This document shows, piece after piece, positions 40,770-49,488 of a stretch of DNA of 64,000 nucleotides. The DNA lies in assembly GCF_035117555.1 (NCBI RefSeq), contig NZ_JAYKPK010000009.1, positions 62,001 through 126,000 of the forward strand, given 5' to 3'. Position numbers and translations under genes: made by a program. The notes under the pieces were generated by a model. That model was not told the origin of the DNA. It made no database searches and worked only from the letters and a program-made list of their open reading frames with translations. Numbering within the stretch: the stretch's first letter is position 1; each line of letters begins with the position of its first letter. The DNA comes from Yoonia sp035117555 (GTDB lineage Bacteria > Pseudomonadota > Alphaproteobacteria > Rhodobacterales > Rhodobacteraceae).

Positions 40770-43700
40770 ATGCACCTGCTCGCCGCTACCCCCGGTGCGA
40801 TTTCGGACGGGACGGAACCCGTCGATCTGGGCCAGACGCCTGCCGACGTCGTGATCATCTCTGCCGCCGATACCGAACTGGCCGCCTTGGCCGAGGCACG
40901 GGCGGAAATGCAGGATCCCCCCAGTCTGCGCCTCGCCAACATGCTGCACCTTACGCATCCCATGTCCGTCGATCTGCATCTGGATGATTGCGCCACCAAA
41001 TCACGTCTGGTGATCGCGCGTGTGCTGGGTGGCGCAGGCTACTGGAAATATGGCCTGACCCAATATGCCGCCCGCTTGCATGACGCGGGTGTGCCCGTCG
41101 CCTTCCTGCCCGGCGACGACAAGCCCGACCCCGAATTGCGTGGCCTTTCCACCGTCAGCGGCACCGATTACGACGCGCTCTGGTCCTACCTCGTCGAAGG
41201 CGGCCCACAAAACAGCATCAACGCATTGGCCTATGCCAAGGCGATGCTGGACGGCACCGAAAAGCCGCCAAGCCCCGCCCCCCTGCTGCGCGCCGGAATC
41301 TATTGGCCCGGTGCCGGCATCGCCGATCTGACCACAGCACAAGCTACATGGACGCCAGACGCCCCCATCATCCCGATCATCTTCTACCGCGCGCTTGTGC
41401 AGGGCGGCGGCCTGAACCCGATCAACCGCCTGACTCGCAGCCTGTCGCGCGCCGGTCTGAACCCGCTGCCGATCTTCGTGGCCAGTCTGAAAGACCCCGT
41501 CAGCACAGCCACGCTCGACCATATCTTCAACGTTGCCCCGCCCGATGTGATCCTGAACTGCACCGCCTTTGCCGTGGGCTCACCCCATGACGGCGACGAC
41601 AGCCCGCAAAACCCGCTGCTTGCCAGCAACGCCCCGATTTTTCAGGTCATCCTGTCAGGCGCATCAGAGGCGTCATGGGCCGAAGGCCTGCACGGCCTCA
41701 CCGCCCGCGACATCGCGATGAACGTGGCCCTGCCAGAGGTGGACGGCCGCATCCTCTCCCGCGCGATCAGCTTCAAAGGCGAGGCTTTCTTTGACGAGAC
41801 CACCCAATGCCCCATCGCCACCTATCAGGCGCGCGGCGACCGCGTCGATTTCGTCACGCAACTGACCGCGAACTGGGCCAAACTCCGCCAAACCCCCGCC
41901 AAGGACAAAAAAGTCGCCCTGATCCTCGCCAATTACCCCAACAAGGACGGACGGCTGGCCAACGGTGTCGGCCTCGACACCCCTGCCGCGACGATCCACA
42001 CGCTGAACCTGCTGGCGGGTGCTGGCTACGACACCACCCCTCCCGCCGACAGCGCCACCCTGATGGCGCAGATCATGGCAGGCCCCACCAACTGGCTGAC
42101 CGACCGCGCCGAAAAACAGGGCGGCGAATTCCTCCCCCTCACCACCTACCGCCAGTATTTCGACGCCCTCCCGTGGGACATCAAAGACCAGATCACCACC
42201 CGCTGGGGCCAACCCGAAGACGACCCATTCTTCGCTTTGTCCGAAATACTCCCGCCGGAGGCCCCAAGCCGCGACAGCGGCGCAGGTTTCGCGCTCTCCA
42301 TCCACCGTTTCGGCAAAGCCATTGTCGGCCTGCAACCCGCGCGCGGCTATAACATCGACCCGACGGAGACCTACCATTCCCCCGATCTGGTCCCGCCGCA
42401 TAATTACCTCGCCTTCTATTTCTGGTTGCGCCACCACTGGGGCGCTGACGCCATCATCCACATGGGCAAACACGGCAACCTCGAATGGCTGCCCGGCAAA
42501 TCCGTCGCCCTGTCCGAGAATTGTTGGCCAGAAGCTGTCTTCGGCCCCACCCCCCACATCTACCCTTTCATCGTCAACGATCCGGGCGAAGGCACGCAGG
42601 CCAAACGCCGCACCTCCGCCGTCATCATCGACCATCTGACACCGCCGCTCACCCGCGCCGAAAGCTACGGCCCGCTGCGCGATCTGGAAGCTTTGGTCGA
42701 TGAATATTACGAAGCCGCAGGCGTCGACCCCCGCCGCGTCACCCATCTGCGGCGTGAAATCCTGTCGCTCTCCGATGTTACCGGCCTGTCGAAAGACGCG
42801 GGGTTTACAGGCGACAATGACACCGACCTCGGCAAACTCGACGCTTACCTGTGCGAATTGAAAGAGGCACAGATCCGCGACGGCCTGCATATCTTCGGCC
42901 AATCCCCCACGGGACAACAGGAACGCGACCTTGCCATAGCACTGGCCCGCGTCCCGCGCGGCGATGGCAAGGGTCCCAACGCCTCACTCCTGCGCGCCTT
43001 GGCCAAAGATCTCGGGATCAGAATCGACCCACTCGATTGCGACATGGCGGCACCCGCCGCCGAAAAGCCCACGATCCTCGCTGATGACACCACTTGGCGC
43101 AGCAATGGCGACACCGTCGAACGCCTCGAAAACCTGTCCCAAAGGCTGTTGCGGGACGGCGGGTGGGGCGCCCTTGGGTTCACCCCACGCGCGTCACTGC
43201 CCGTCCTAGAGGAAATCCGCGACCGCATCCTGCCCGCGATCCAGACCTGCGGCCCATCCGAGGGCGCAGCCCTGCTCACCGCCCTCGGCGGACATTTCGT
43301 CCCCCCCGGCCCCTCCGGTGCGCCGACACGCGGGCGGCTCGACGTGCTGCCCACAGGCCGCAATTTCTACAGCGTCGACAGCCGCGCCGTTCCCACGCCC
43401 ACCGCTTGGGCTTTAGGCTGGAAATCCGCGAACCTGCTGATCGAAAAACACCTGCAGGACCATGGCGACTGGCCCCGCAGCATGCTGATCACCGCTTGGG
43501 GCACAGCGAACATGCGCACCGGCGGCGATGATATCGCCCAAGCCCTCGCGCTGATGGGCGTCAAACCCACATGGGACAGCGCCAACCGCCGCGTGACGGG
43601 GTTCGAGGTGCTGCCGCAATCCATCCTCGCCCGCCCCCGCGTGGACGTCACTTTACGCATCTCGGGCTTCTTCCGCGACGCTTTCCCGCAACTGATCGCG

Positions 43701-44483
43701 CTGGTCGACAGCGCCGCCCGCGCCGTGCAAGCCCTCGACGAACCCGCCGACCTGAACCCCGCCGCCGCCCGCGCAAAAGCAGGCGAGGACCAGACCCGCG
43801 TTTTTGGCTCCAAACCCGGCGCCTACGGCGCGGGCCTGCAAGCCCTGATCGACGAACGCATCTGGTCCGACACATCCGATTTCGCCGCCGCTTATATCGC
43901 CTGGGGCAGCTACGCCTACGGCGCCAAAGCCAGCGGCGAGCGTGCCGAAGCCGCGTTCAAGGAACGCCTGTCCCAAGTCGAAGCCATTGTGCAAAATCAG
44001 GACAACCGCGAACACGACATCCTCGACAGCGACGATTACTACCAGTTCGAAGGCGGTGCCGCCGCCGCGATCAGCACCCTGCAAGGGCGAGACCGGCCGA
44101 TCTATCACAACGACCATTCCCGCCCTGAACGCCCCGTGATCCGCACGCTGGACGATGAAATCGGCCGCGTCGTGCGGTCCCGCGTGGTGAACCCCAAATG
44201 GATCGACGGCGTCAAACGCCATGGCTACAAGGGCGCATTCGAAATCGCCGCCACCGTCGATTACCTCTTCGCCTTCGCCGCCACGACCGGGGCCGTGCGC
44301 AACCACCATTTCGATCTGGTGGAAGAGGCGTTTCTGAAAGACGACGACACCCGCAAGTTCATCGCCGATGCCAACGCCCCTGCCCTGCGCGAAATAGCCC
44401 AACGCCTGCAGGAAGCGATCGACCGCAACCTCTGGCAACCCGCCTCAAATTCCGCCCGCGCCCGGATCGCGGGCCTGCTGTGA
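40770..44483 (+). CDS. cobN: Cobaltochelatase subunit CobN
   Basis: Large catalytic subunit of 1237 residues of the aerobic CobNST chelatase, inserting cobalt into hydrogenobyrinic acid a,c-diamide. Typical blocks: VALILANYPNKDGRLANGVG, GLQPARGYNIDPTETYHSPD, HMGKHGNLEWLPGKSVALS, TAWGTANMRTGGDDIAQALA, and RVVNPKWIDGVKRHGYKGAFE. A palindromic repeat lies in frame at 42229-42264 and encodes FALSEILPPEAP (residues 488-499) just before the conserved GFALSIHRFG; homologues probably lack it. CobS and CobT are elsewhere. Confidence 0.96.
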   Translation: MHLLAATPGAISDGTEPVDLGQTPADVVIISAADTELAALAEARAEMQDPPSLRLANMLHLTHPMSVDLHLDDCATKSRLVIARVLGGAGYWKYGLTQYAARLHDAGVPVAFLPGDDKPDPELRGLSTVSGTDYDALWSYLVEGGPQNSINALAYAKAMLDGTEKPPSPAPLLRAGIYWPGAGIADLTTAQATWTPDAPIIPIIFYRALVQGGGLNPINRLTRSLSRAGLNPLPIFVASLKDPVSTATLDHIFNVAPPDVILNCTAFAVGSPHDGDDSPQNPLLASNAPIFQVILSGASEASWAEGLHGLTARDIAMNVALPEVDGRILSRAISFKGEAFFDETTQCPIATYQARGDRVDFVTQLTANWAKLRQTPAKDKKVALILANYPNKDGRLANGVGLDTPAATIHTLNLLAGAGYDTTPPADSATLMAQIMAGPTNWLTDRAEKQGGEFLPLTTYRQYFDALPWDIKDQITTRWGQPEDDPFFALSEILPPEAPSRDSGAGFALSIHRFGKAIVGLQPARGYNIDPTETYHSPDLVPPHNYLAFYFWLRHHWGADAIIHMGKHGNLEWLPGKSVALSENCWPEAVFGPTPHIYPFIVNDPGEGTQAKRRTSAVIIDHLTPPLTRAESYGPLRDLEALVDEYYEAAGVDPRRVTHLRREILSLSDVTGLSKDAGFTGDNDTDLGKLDAYLCELKEAQIRDGLHIFGQSPTGQQERDLAIALARVPRGDGKGPNASLLRALAKDLGIRIDPLDCDMAAPAAEKPTILADDTTWRSNGDTVERLENLSQRLLRDGGWGALGFTPRASLPVLEEIRDRILPAIQTCGPSEGAALLTALGGHFVPPGPSGAPTRGRLDVLPTGRNFYSVDSRAVPTPTAWALGWKSANLLIEKHLQDHGDWPRSMLITAWGTANMRTGGDDIAQALALMGVKPTWDSANRRVTGFEVLPQSILARPRVDVTLRISGFFRDAFPQLIALVDSAARAVQALDEPADLNPAAARAKAGEDQTRVFGSKPGAYGAGLQALIDERIWSDTSDFAAAYIAWGSYAYGAKASGERAEAAFKERLSQVEAIVQNQDNREHDILDSDDYYQFEGGAAAAISTLQGRDRPIYHNDHSRPERPVIRTLDDEIGRVVRSRVVNPKWIDGVKRHGYKGAFEIAATVDYLFAFAATTGAVRNHHFDLVEEAFLKDDDTRKFIADANAPALREIAQRLQEAIDRNLWQPASNSARARIAGLL
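42229..42264 (+). repeat. Family-A element inside the cobN coding sequence
   Basis: TTCTTCGCTTTGTCCGAAAT then ACTCCCGCCGGAGGCCCC. It matches the intergenic copies at 26318 and 28219 over about 30 bases including the whole TCGCTTTGT and AAATACTCCCGCCGGAGGC parts. The frame stays open and adds about 12 residues between PEDDPF and SRDSGAGFALS. Confidence 0.85.
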
Positions 44484-44612
44484 CGCCGCACCAATAGCGC
44501 GTGACATATTCGACACATGCAACCAAAGAGACGTATCGTGGTATGTGAAATCAATTGTCGCGCGCGCTGGCATTTGGTCTCTGACAGGCGAAGAAGTCAC
44601 GGAAAGTTCATC

Positions 44613-45152
44613 ATGTCCTTTGTTAAAGGTGCGCTCGCCTTGTTTGGCGCAATCACACTTCTCGGCTGCACACAGGCCGAAATCACGCAGCCCCCGGTCA
44701 ATATCGTGCCCAATGTGCAGGCCGATGCGGTCGGGTTGGATGTCTATGCCCGCCAGCGCAGTCTCGGCAATCCGGTGCCCGCGTTTCGCGGCCAGAACAC
44801 AGTCTCGGTCCGCACATGGGGCGATAATGAAGGCAGCGGTCGCACCGAACTGACCGGCGTCCCATGCACGCTCGATTCCGGGGTCTACAAAGCCCAGTTT
44901 ACAACACCGGCAAATGTCATTGTGCCGAACTACGGCCCGAACTCGCCCGCTCTTTTCGTGCGCTGCACGACGGCGACGCAGTCAGGCTCTGTCACCGCAA
45001 ATGTCCTGAACATGACAGCGCAGCAGCGCAGCCAGTCCGCCGCAGGCACCGGCCTGCTCGGCGCGATCATCATCGGTGCGGTGAATGAGGCCAATCGCGA
45101 CAACCTCAACGACGAATTCAACTATAATCCAATCGTCGTCCAGATGCGCTGA
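44613..45152 (+). CDS. Putative lipoprotein, unknown function
   Basis: Protein of 179 residues with a lipoprotein signal (VKGALALFGAITLLGC), so probably outer-membrane anchored. The mature part contains NTVSVRTWGDN and GVPCTLDSGVYKAQFTTPA with a later cysteine, and a Gly-rich hydrophobic stretch TGLLGAIIIGAVNEANRDNL near the C-terminus. No family recognised. The ATG at 44613 has GGAAAG upstream. It sits between cobN and cobO but shares no feature with B12 genes. Confidence 0.8.
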   Translation: MSFVKGALALFGAITLLGCTQAEITQPPVNIVPNVQADAVGLDVYARQRSLGNPVPAFRGQNTVSVRTWGDNEGSGRTELTGVPCTLDSGVYKAQFTTPANVIVPNYGPNSPALFVRCTTATQSGSVTANVLNMTAQQRSQSAAGTGLLGAIIIGAVNEANRDNLNDEFNYNPIVVQMR

Positions 45153-45163
45153 CCGCCGGCAGA

Positions 45164-45481
45164 TCAGCCCGGATGATCATCATCCGGGCAATCCACCGCA
45201 ACCCGCGCCATCGCTTGATCCCCTGTCCAGCTCTCCGGACGGGGAACACAGCCTGTCGCCGCGATCACCGCCTGCGTGGCGCGCGGCACAATCGCAGCAA
45301 GCGAAAAGACAGGTTCACGGCTCATGCGCAGCACCTCGACGCGGTCATTTTTCCGGCGCACATCAAATGTGCTTTGCCCGATTGTCGCCCTTTGCGGGAC
45401 GACACCCAGAAATTCCGGCGATCCCGTGTTGCAGGCGGCCAGCAGCAGGATCAGCGCCGCAGGTCCAGATCGCATATACAT
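45164..45481 (-). CDS. Small putative lipoprotein, unknown function
   Basis: Protein of 105 residues with a signal ending in a lipobox (GPAALILLLAAC). The mature part has RATIGQSTFDVRRKNDRVEV and an ATGCVP segment. No family recognised. It is convergent with the preceding lipoprotein gene (11 bases apart) and divergent from cobO. Confidence 0.72.
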   Translation of the reverse strand: MYMRSGPAALILLLAACNTGSPEFLGVVPQRATIGQSTFDVRRKNDRVEVLRMSREPVFSLAAIVPRATQAVIAATGCVPRPESWTGDQAMARVAVDCPDDDHPG

Positions 45482-45558
45482 CTTCGTTGCTCCCGGCTTA
45501 CAACTCCCCTTATGCCGCGTTATCCTTAACGAAACCTTACTGCCGACCGGAGGACAGA

Positions 45559-46167
45559 ATGACCGATGATCCCGACCGCCACGCGCTGAAAATGGCCAAG
45601 AAAAAGGCCGCCCGTGACAAGATCATGGCGACCAAGACCGACCAGAAAGGCCTGATCATTGTCCATACCGGCAAGGGCAAAGGCAAATCCTCCGCCGCTT
45701 TCGGAATGATCTTCCGTTGCATCGCGCATGATATGAAATGCGCGGTGGTGCAATTTATCAAAGGCGGGATGTCCACCGGCGAACGCGATCTGATCCTCGC
45801 GAAATTCGCCAACACCTGCGCATTTCACACGATGGGCGAAGGGTTCACCTGGGAAACCCAGGACAAATCCCGCGACACCGAAATGGCACAGGCCGCCTGG
45901 GCCAAGGCCAAGGAATTGATCCTTGATGAGACCAACACAATGGTCCTGCTCGACGAAATCAACATCGCGATCCGCTATGATTATGTCGCCATCGGGGATG
46001 TCGTGGCCTTCCTGCGTGATCACAAACCCCCGATGACCCATGTCGTGCTGACCGGGCGCAACGCGCATGACGATCTGATTGAACTGGCCGACCTCGTGAC
46101 CGAGATGGAACTGGTCAAACACCCGTTCCGGTCCGGCATCAAAGCGCAGATCGGCGTCGAATTCTAA
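45559..46167 (+). CDS. cobO: Cob(I)yrinic acid a,c-diamide adenosyltransferase CobO
   Basis: ATP:corrinoid adenosyltransferase of 202 residues (BtuR/CobA type). P-loop HTGKGKGKSSAAFGMIFR, then VQFIKGGMSTGERDLI, MVLLDEINIAIRYDY and VVLTGRNAHDDLIELADLVT are all diagnostic. GGAGGACA precedes the ATG at 45559; the frame is open 158 codons further upstream through unrelated sequence, which I exclude. Confidence 0.96.
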   Translation: MTDDPDRHALKMAKKKAARDKIMATKTDQKGLIIVHTGKGKGKSSAAFGMIFRCIAHDMKCAVVQFIKGGMSTGERDLILAKFANTCAFHTMGEGFTWETQDKSRDTEMAQAAWAKAKELILDETNTMVLLDEINIAIRYDYVAIGDVVAFLRDHKPPMTHVVLTGRNAHDDLIELADLVTEMELVKHPFRSGIKAQIGVEF

Positions 46168-46247
46168 TCTTAACCTTTTCTTCACATTTTTGTTACAAAG
46201 CGCGCGACCCCGTTGAACTGAACTGATCTGTTCAGCTATCACATGCC

Positions 46248-46922
46248 ATGGCATTTGCATTGGCTCTTTTAGGCACAGATTTGGTCGCAACAGGTGTGCA
46301 GCGGGCGGTTTACCTGCATCCGCTCGACCGGACCAAGCTGATCAAAGTGCTGCGCCCCGCGCAATCATCGCCAAAACGGAGCAATTTCAACGGTATCATG
46401 GACCGGCTGGTGCCCAGCACGCGGCTGCGCCAGATTCAGAAGGAATATGCCGAATATCTGCGGATCATGCTGCGCAACCCCGGCCCTGACTTCCACACGC
46501 CCATCGCGCATATGTTCGGCTTTACCCCCACCGACCAAGGCTTGGGCTGCGTCACCGAACGCGTCATGCAACCAGGCGGCCAGATCGGCGAAACGCTCGG
46601 TGCCAAAGTGCGCGCAAACAGCCTGACGCAGGCCCATATCGATCTGCTCAATGACACGATCCACCGGATCTACGCCTATGATATCCGCGCCAGCGACATG
46701 AACCCCAATAACTTCGTCTTTGGCCAGCGCGACAATGGCACCGGACCGGGGGATGAGGAATGCGTGCTGGTCGATGGTTTCGGCGACATCCACGCGATCC
46801 CAGTGCGCTCGATGGCGCGCTGGTCCAACCGGCTTGGCCTGAACGACAGCTGCAAGCGGCTCGCACGCAATACCGGCCTGAACTGGCACCCAAAAAGCCA
46901 AGAGTTCTCGCTCCCCGCATAG
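46248..46922 (+). CDS. YrbL family protein
   Basis: Protein of 224 residues matching the PhoP regulatory network protein YrbL family, distantly kinase-like. Marks: QRAVYLHPLDRTKLIKVL near the N-terminus, RLRQIQKEYAEYLRIML, and the SDMNPNNFVF segment resembling a kinase catalytic loop followed by VLVDGFGD. Biochemical role unknown. No clear Shine-Dalgarno; an inverted repeat CTGAAC-TGATCT-GTTCAG lies at 46218-46235, just before the start. Confidence 0.82.
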   Translation: MAFALALLGTDLVATGVQRAVYLHPLDRTKLIKVLRPAQSSPKRSNFNGIMDRLVPSTRLRQIQKEYAEYLRIMLRNPGPDFHTPIAHMFGFTPTDQGLGCVTERVMQPGGQIGETLGAKVRANSLTQAHIDLLNDTIHRIYAYDIRASDMNPNNFVFGQRDNGTGPGDEECVLVDGFGDIHAIPVRSMARWSNRLGLNDSCKRLARNTGLNWHPKSQEFSLPA

Positions 46923-46966
46923 CGCTGGTCTAAGGTGATGCCAAAGCCGCATCAAAGGACCAGCCC

Positions 46967-47041
46967 ATGTACCAACATGCCCTCATCGCCGCGGTCGTGG
47001 CGTTTTTACCCGCCCAGCAAGGCAAATGGCGGCGCGCCTGA
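46967..47041 (+). CDS. 24-codon open frame directly before bluB, possible leader peptide
   Basis: ATG with AAAGGA 8 bases upstream, encoding MYQHALIAAVVAFLPAQ and a short basic tail; its TGA is immediately followed by the bluB ATG. The ribosome site is better than anything directly before bluB, so bluB is likely translated by coupling. It could be a leader peptide, a tiny membrane peptide or a gene remnant. Confidence 0.45.
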   Translation: MYQHALIAAVVAFLPAQQGKWRRA

Positions 47042-47665
47042 ATGGACCTGACCCAAACCCACCGCGACGCGCTCAACGACATCCTGCAATGGCGGCGCGA
47101 CGTGCGACACTTTCTGCCCGACACGATTGACCCCACCGTCATGGACCGCCTGCGCAGCGCGATGGATCTTGCCCCCTCGGTGGGCAATGCGCGGCCATGG
47201 CGGGTGATCGAAGTCGCCTCCCCCGCTTTGCGCGCGCAGATCATCGCGAATTTCGAGACGGCCAATCAATCAGCCGGTGCGATCTACAACGGCGATCAGC
47301 AAAGCGATTACTTCGCCCTCAAACTCGCCGGGCTACGCGACGCGCCCATCCAGCTTGCCGTCTTCACCGCCACTAACCCGGCAGAGGGGCACGGCCTCGG
47401 CCGCCAATCCATGCCGGAAATGCTGGCCTATTCAACCGTTTGCGCGATCCACACGCTCTGGCTGGCTGCAAGGGCGGAAAACCTCGGGTTGGGCTGGGTT
47501 TCCATTCTTGATCCCAACGAAGTCGCCCGCATCCTCGACGTCCCCGACCATTGGCATCTGACCGGCTATCTCTGCCTCGGCCAGGCGGCACAGGACGACG
47601 ACACACCACTGCTGCACCGCGTGAACTGGCAGCAAAACACCCCCAGCCACTGGCAAAAGCGCTGA
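47042..47665 (+). CDS. bluB: 5,6-dimethylbenzimidazole synthase BluB
   Basis: Flavin-destroying nitroreductase-fold enzyme of 207 residues making the lower ligand DMB from FMNH2 and oxygen. Marks: ILQWRRDVRHFLPDTIDP, MDLAPSVGNARPWRVI, FTATNPAEGHGLGRQSMPEM, and GWVSILDPNEVARILDVP. The start abuts the small upstream frame. It completes the B12 set in this region and indicates aerobic DMB synthesis. Confidence 0.95.
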   Translation: MDLTQTHRDALNDILQWRRDVRHFLPDTIDPTVMDRLRSAMDLAPSVGNARPWRVIEVASPALRAQIIANFETANQSAGAIYNGDQQSDYFALKLAGLRDAPIQLAVFTATNPAEGHGLGRQSMPEMLAYSTVCAIHTLWLAARAENLGLGWVSILDPNEVARILDVPDHWHLTGYLCLGQAAQDDDTPLLHRVNWQQNTPSHWQKR

Positions 47666-47684
47666 CGCCACCCCTTGCCCCGCA

Positions 47685-47720
47685 GCTTCTTATTTCAAAA
47701 AATACTCCCGCGCGGCAGGC
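47685..47720 (-). repeat. Family-A element between bluB and the TPP enzyme gene
   Basis: Plus strand GCTTCTTATTTCAAAAAATA then CTCCCGCGCGGCAGGC. On the minus strand the hairpin precedes TATTTTTTG, 13 bases after the stop of the TPP enzyme gene, so it probably works as terminator there. Confidence 0.72.
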
Positions 47721-47732
47721 CTTTGTCGCGCC

Positions 47733-49385
47733 TTAGCGCGACAAAGCAGCATCCCGCACAGCGCTCAACGTGGCCCGGGTCGACAAAGCCTCTTCATCCA
47801 CCTTGCAGGCGATGATGGACAGCTTGCCCGAGTCTTTCGCCCGCGCAAAGGCTGCCGCAAAATCAGCCGTCGTCGTCACCACCTCGCCATAACCGCCATA
47901 GGCCCGCGCCAATGCAGCAAAGTCAGGGTTCGCCAATGCCGTCCCAGACACCCGCCCAGGATAGGTCTTTTCCTGATGCATGCGGATCGTGCCGTATTGG
48001 CCATTGTCCATCACCACGACAATCGGGGTCGCGCCATGCTGGATCGCCGTGGAAAGCTCATTGCAGGTCATCTGGAAACAGCCATCACCTGCCAGACAGA
48101 CCACCCTCCGGTCAGGATATTGCAGCGAGGCCGCAATCGCCGCCGGAAAACCGTAACCCATAGACCCCGATGTCGGCGCCAATTGCGTGCCATGTTTCTT
48201 GTAAACGAAATAGCGATGCAGCCAGGCCGCGTAATTCCCCGCCCCATTGGTCACCATCGCATCCTCGGGCAGATTGTCCGACAGCCATTTGATCACCTCT
48301 TCCTGTTTCAGCGCACCGGGGCTTTCCTGCGGCGCTATCCAGGCATCACGATCCGCCCGCGCGGCGGCAGTCCATTCCGCCCATTCCCCGACAGGCTCTG
48401 CCACAGCCAGCGCGCGCAGCGCCGCCGGGGCCGTGGCCACCACACCGATATCGGGGGCATAGACACGGCCAATCTCATCGCCAGAGGCATGGATATGGAT
48501 GATGGTTTTCTGCGGGTTCCCCGGATCGACCAGCGTATAGCCCTGCGTTTCAATATCGCCAAACCTTGTGCCGATCAGCAACAGCAGATCCGCTTCCCGC
48601 ACCCGCGCCGCCAGACGCGGATTGACCCCGACATTCAGATCACCGCCGTAACAGGGATGACGGTTGTCGATATAATCCTGCCGACGCAGCCCGGCCACAA
48701 CCGGGATCTGCTGCTTTTCAACAAAACTCTGCACATCCGCCTGCGCCTGCGCGTTCCAATGCGGCCCTCCGACGACAACCAAGGGCCGTTTCGCCTGACC
48801 CAAAGCCTGCAGGATCGCCTGCGTCGCATGGCCCGACATCTCGCCCGGCACCATCTGCGGGATGCGCAGATCAGGCACATCCGCCGCCGCACTCAGCATA
48901 TTCTCAGGCAGCGCCAGCACCACCGGTCCCGGACGTCCCGACATCGCCACCCGGAACGCGCGACCGATATATTCCGGCAAACGATCCGTATCATCCACCT
49001 GCGCCACCCATTTGGCGATGCCGCCAAACATCGCGCGGTAATCGACTTCCTGAAACGTCTCGCGATCGGTATGACGGTTGTCGATCTGGCCCACAAACAG
49101 CACCATCGGCGTGCTGTCCTGCATTGCCACATGAATACCCGCGCTGGCATTGGTCGCCCCCGGCCCGCGGGTGACAAAACACACACCGGGCGTGCCGGTC
49201 ATCTTGCCATAGGCCTCAGCCATCATTGCGGCACCGCCTTCCTGACGGCAGACGATATTGGCAATGCCAGAGTCATAAAGCCCGTCCAATGCCGCCAGAA
49301 AACTCTCCCCCGGCACCGAGAATACCCGCCGCACACCCAGCTTCACCAATTGGTCGCTCAGGATTTTACCGCCGTGTCTTTGCAT
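47733..49385 (-). CDS. Thiamine-pyrophosphate-dependent enzyme, acetolactate-synthase-like
   Basis: TPP enzyme of 550 residues with the three usual domains: N-terminal Pyr domain (FSVPGESFLAALDGLYD with catalytic Glu in CRQEGGAAMMAEAYG), central domain (VVVGGPHWN), and C-terminal PP domain with VCLAGDGCFQMTCNELSTA and MDNGQYGTI for the diphosphate and magnesium. It resembles acetolactate synthase or oxalyl/benzoylformate-type decarboxylases, but no ilvN regulatory subunit adjoins it, so substrate is open. The ATG at 49385 has AAAGG upstream; a GTG three codons earlier is possible. Confidence 0.85.
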   Translation of the reverse strand: MQRHGGKILSDQLVKLGVRRVFSVPGESFLAALDGLYDSGIANIVCRQEGGAAMMAEAYGKMTGTPGVCFVTRGPGATNASAGIHVAMQDSTPMVLFVGQIDNRHTDRETFQEVDYRAMFGGIAKWVAQVDDTDRLPEYIGRAFRVAMSGRPGPVVLALPENMLSAAADVPDLRIPQMVPGEMSGHATQAILQALGQAKRPLVVVGGPHWNAQAQADVQSFVEKQQIPVVAGLRRQDYIDNRHPCYGGDLNVGVNPRLAARVREADLLLLIGTRFGDIETQGYTLVDPGNPQKTIIHIHASGDEIGRVYAPDIGVVATAPAALRALAVAEPVGEWAEWTAAARADRDAWIAPQESPGALKQEEVIKWLSDNLPEDAMVTNGAGNYAAWLHRYFVYKKHGTQLAPTSGSMGYGFPAAIAASLQYPDRRVVCLAGDGCFQMTCNELSTAIQHGATPIVVVMDNGQYGTIRMHQEKTYPGRVSGTALANPDFAALARAYGGYGEVVTTTADFAAAFARAKDSGKLSIIACKVDEEALSTRATLSAVRDAALSR

Positions 49386-49488
49386 GAAATTCACCTTTAT
49401 CCAGTTACCCCGATGATGGGTGAAAGGTGCGGGTTGTTCAATCGGGCAAACGATTTAAGTAGCCACCCAGACAGTGAAAGGTATCCTG

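Noticed and set aside
41673..42917. Open frame of about 410 codons opposite cobN
   Set aside because: CobN is conserved throughout this interval; the opposite frame shows no family features.
45085..45558. Long N-terminal extension of CobO
   Set aside because: It crosses two other genes and unrelated sequence; CobO starts at 45559 with its own GGAGGA site.
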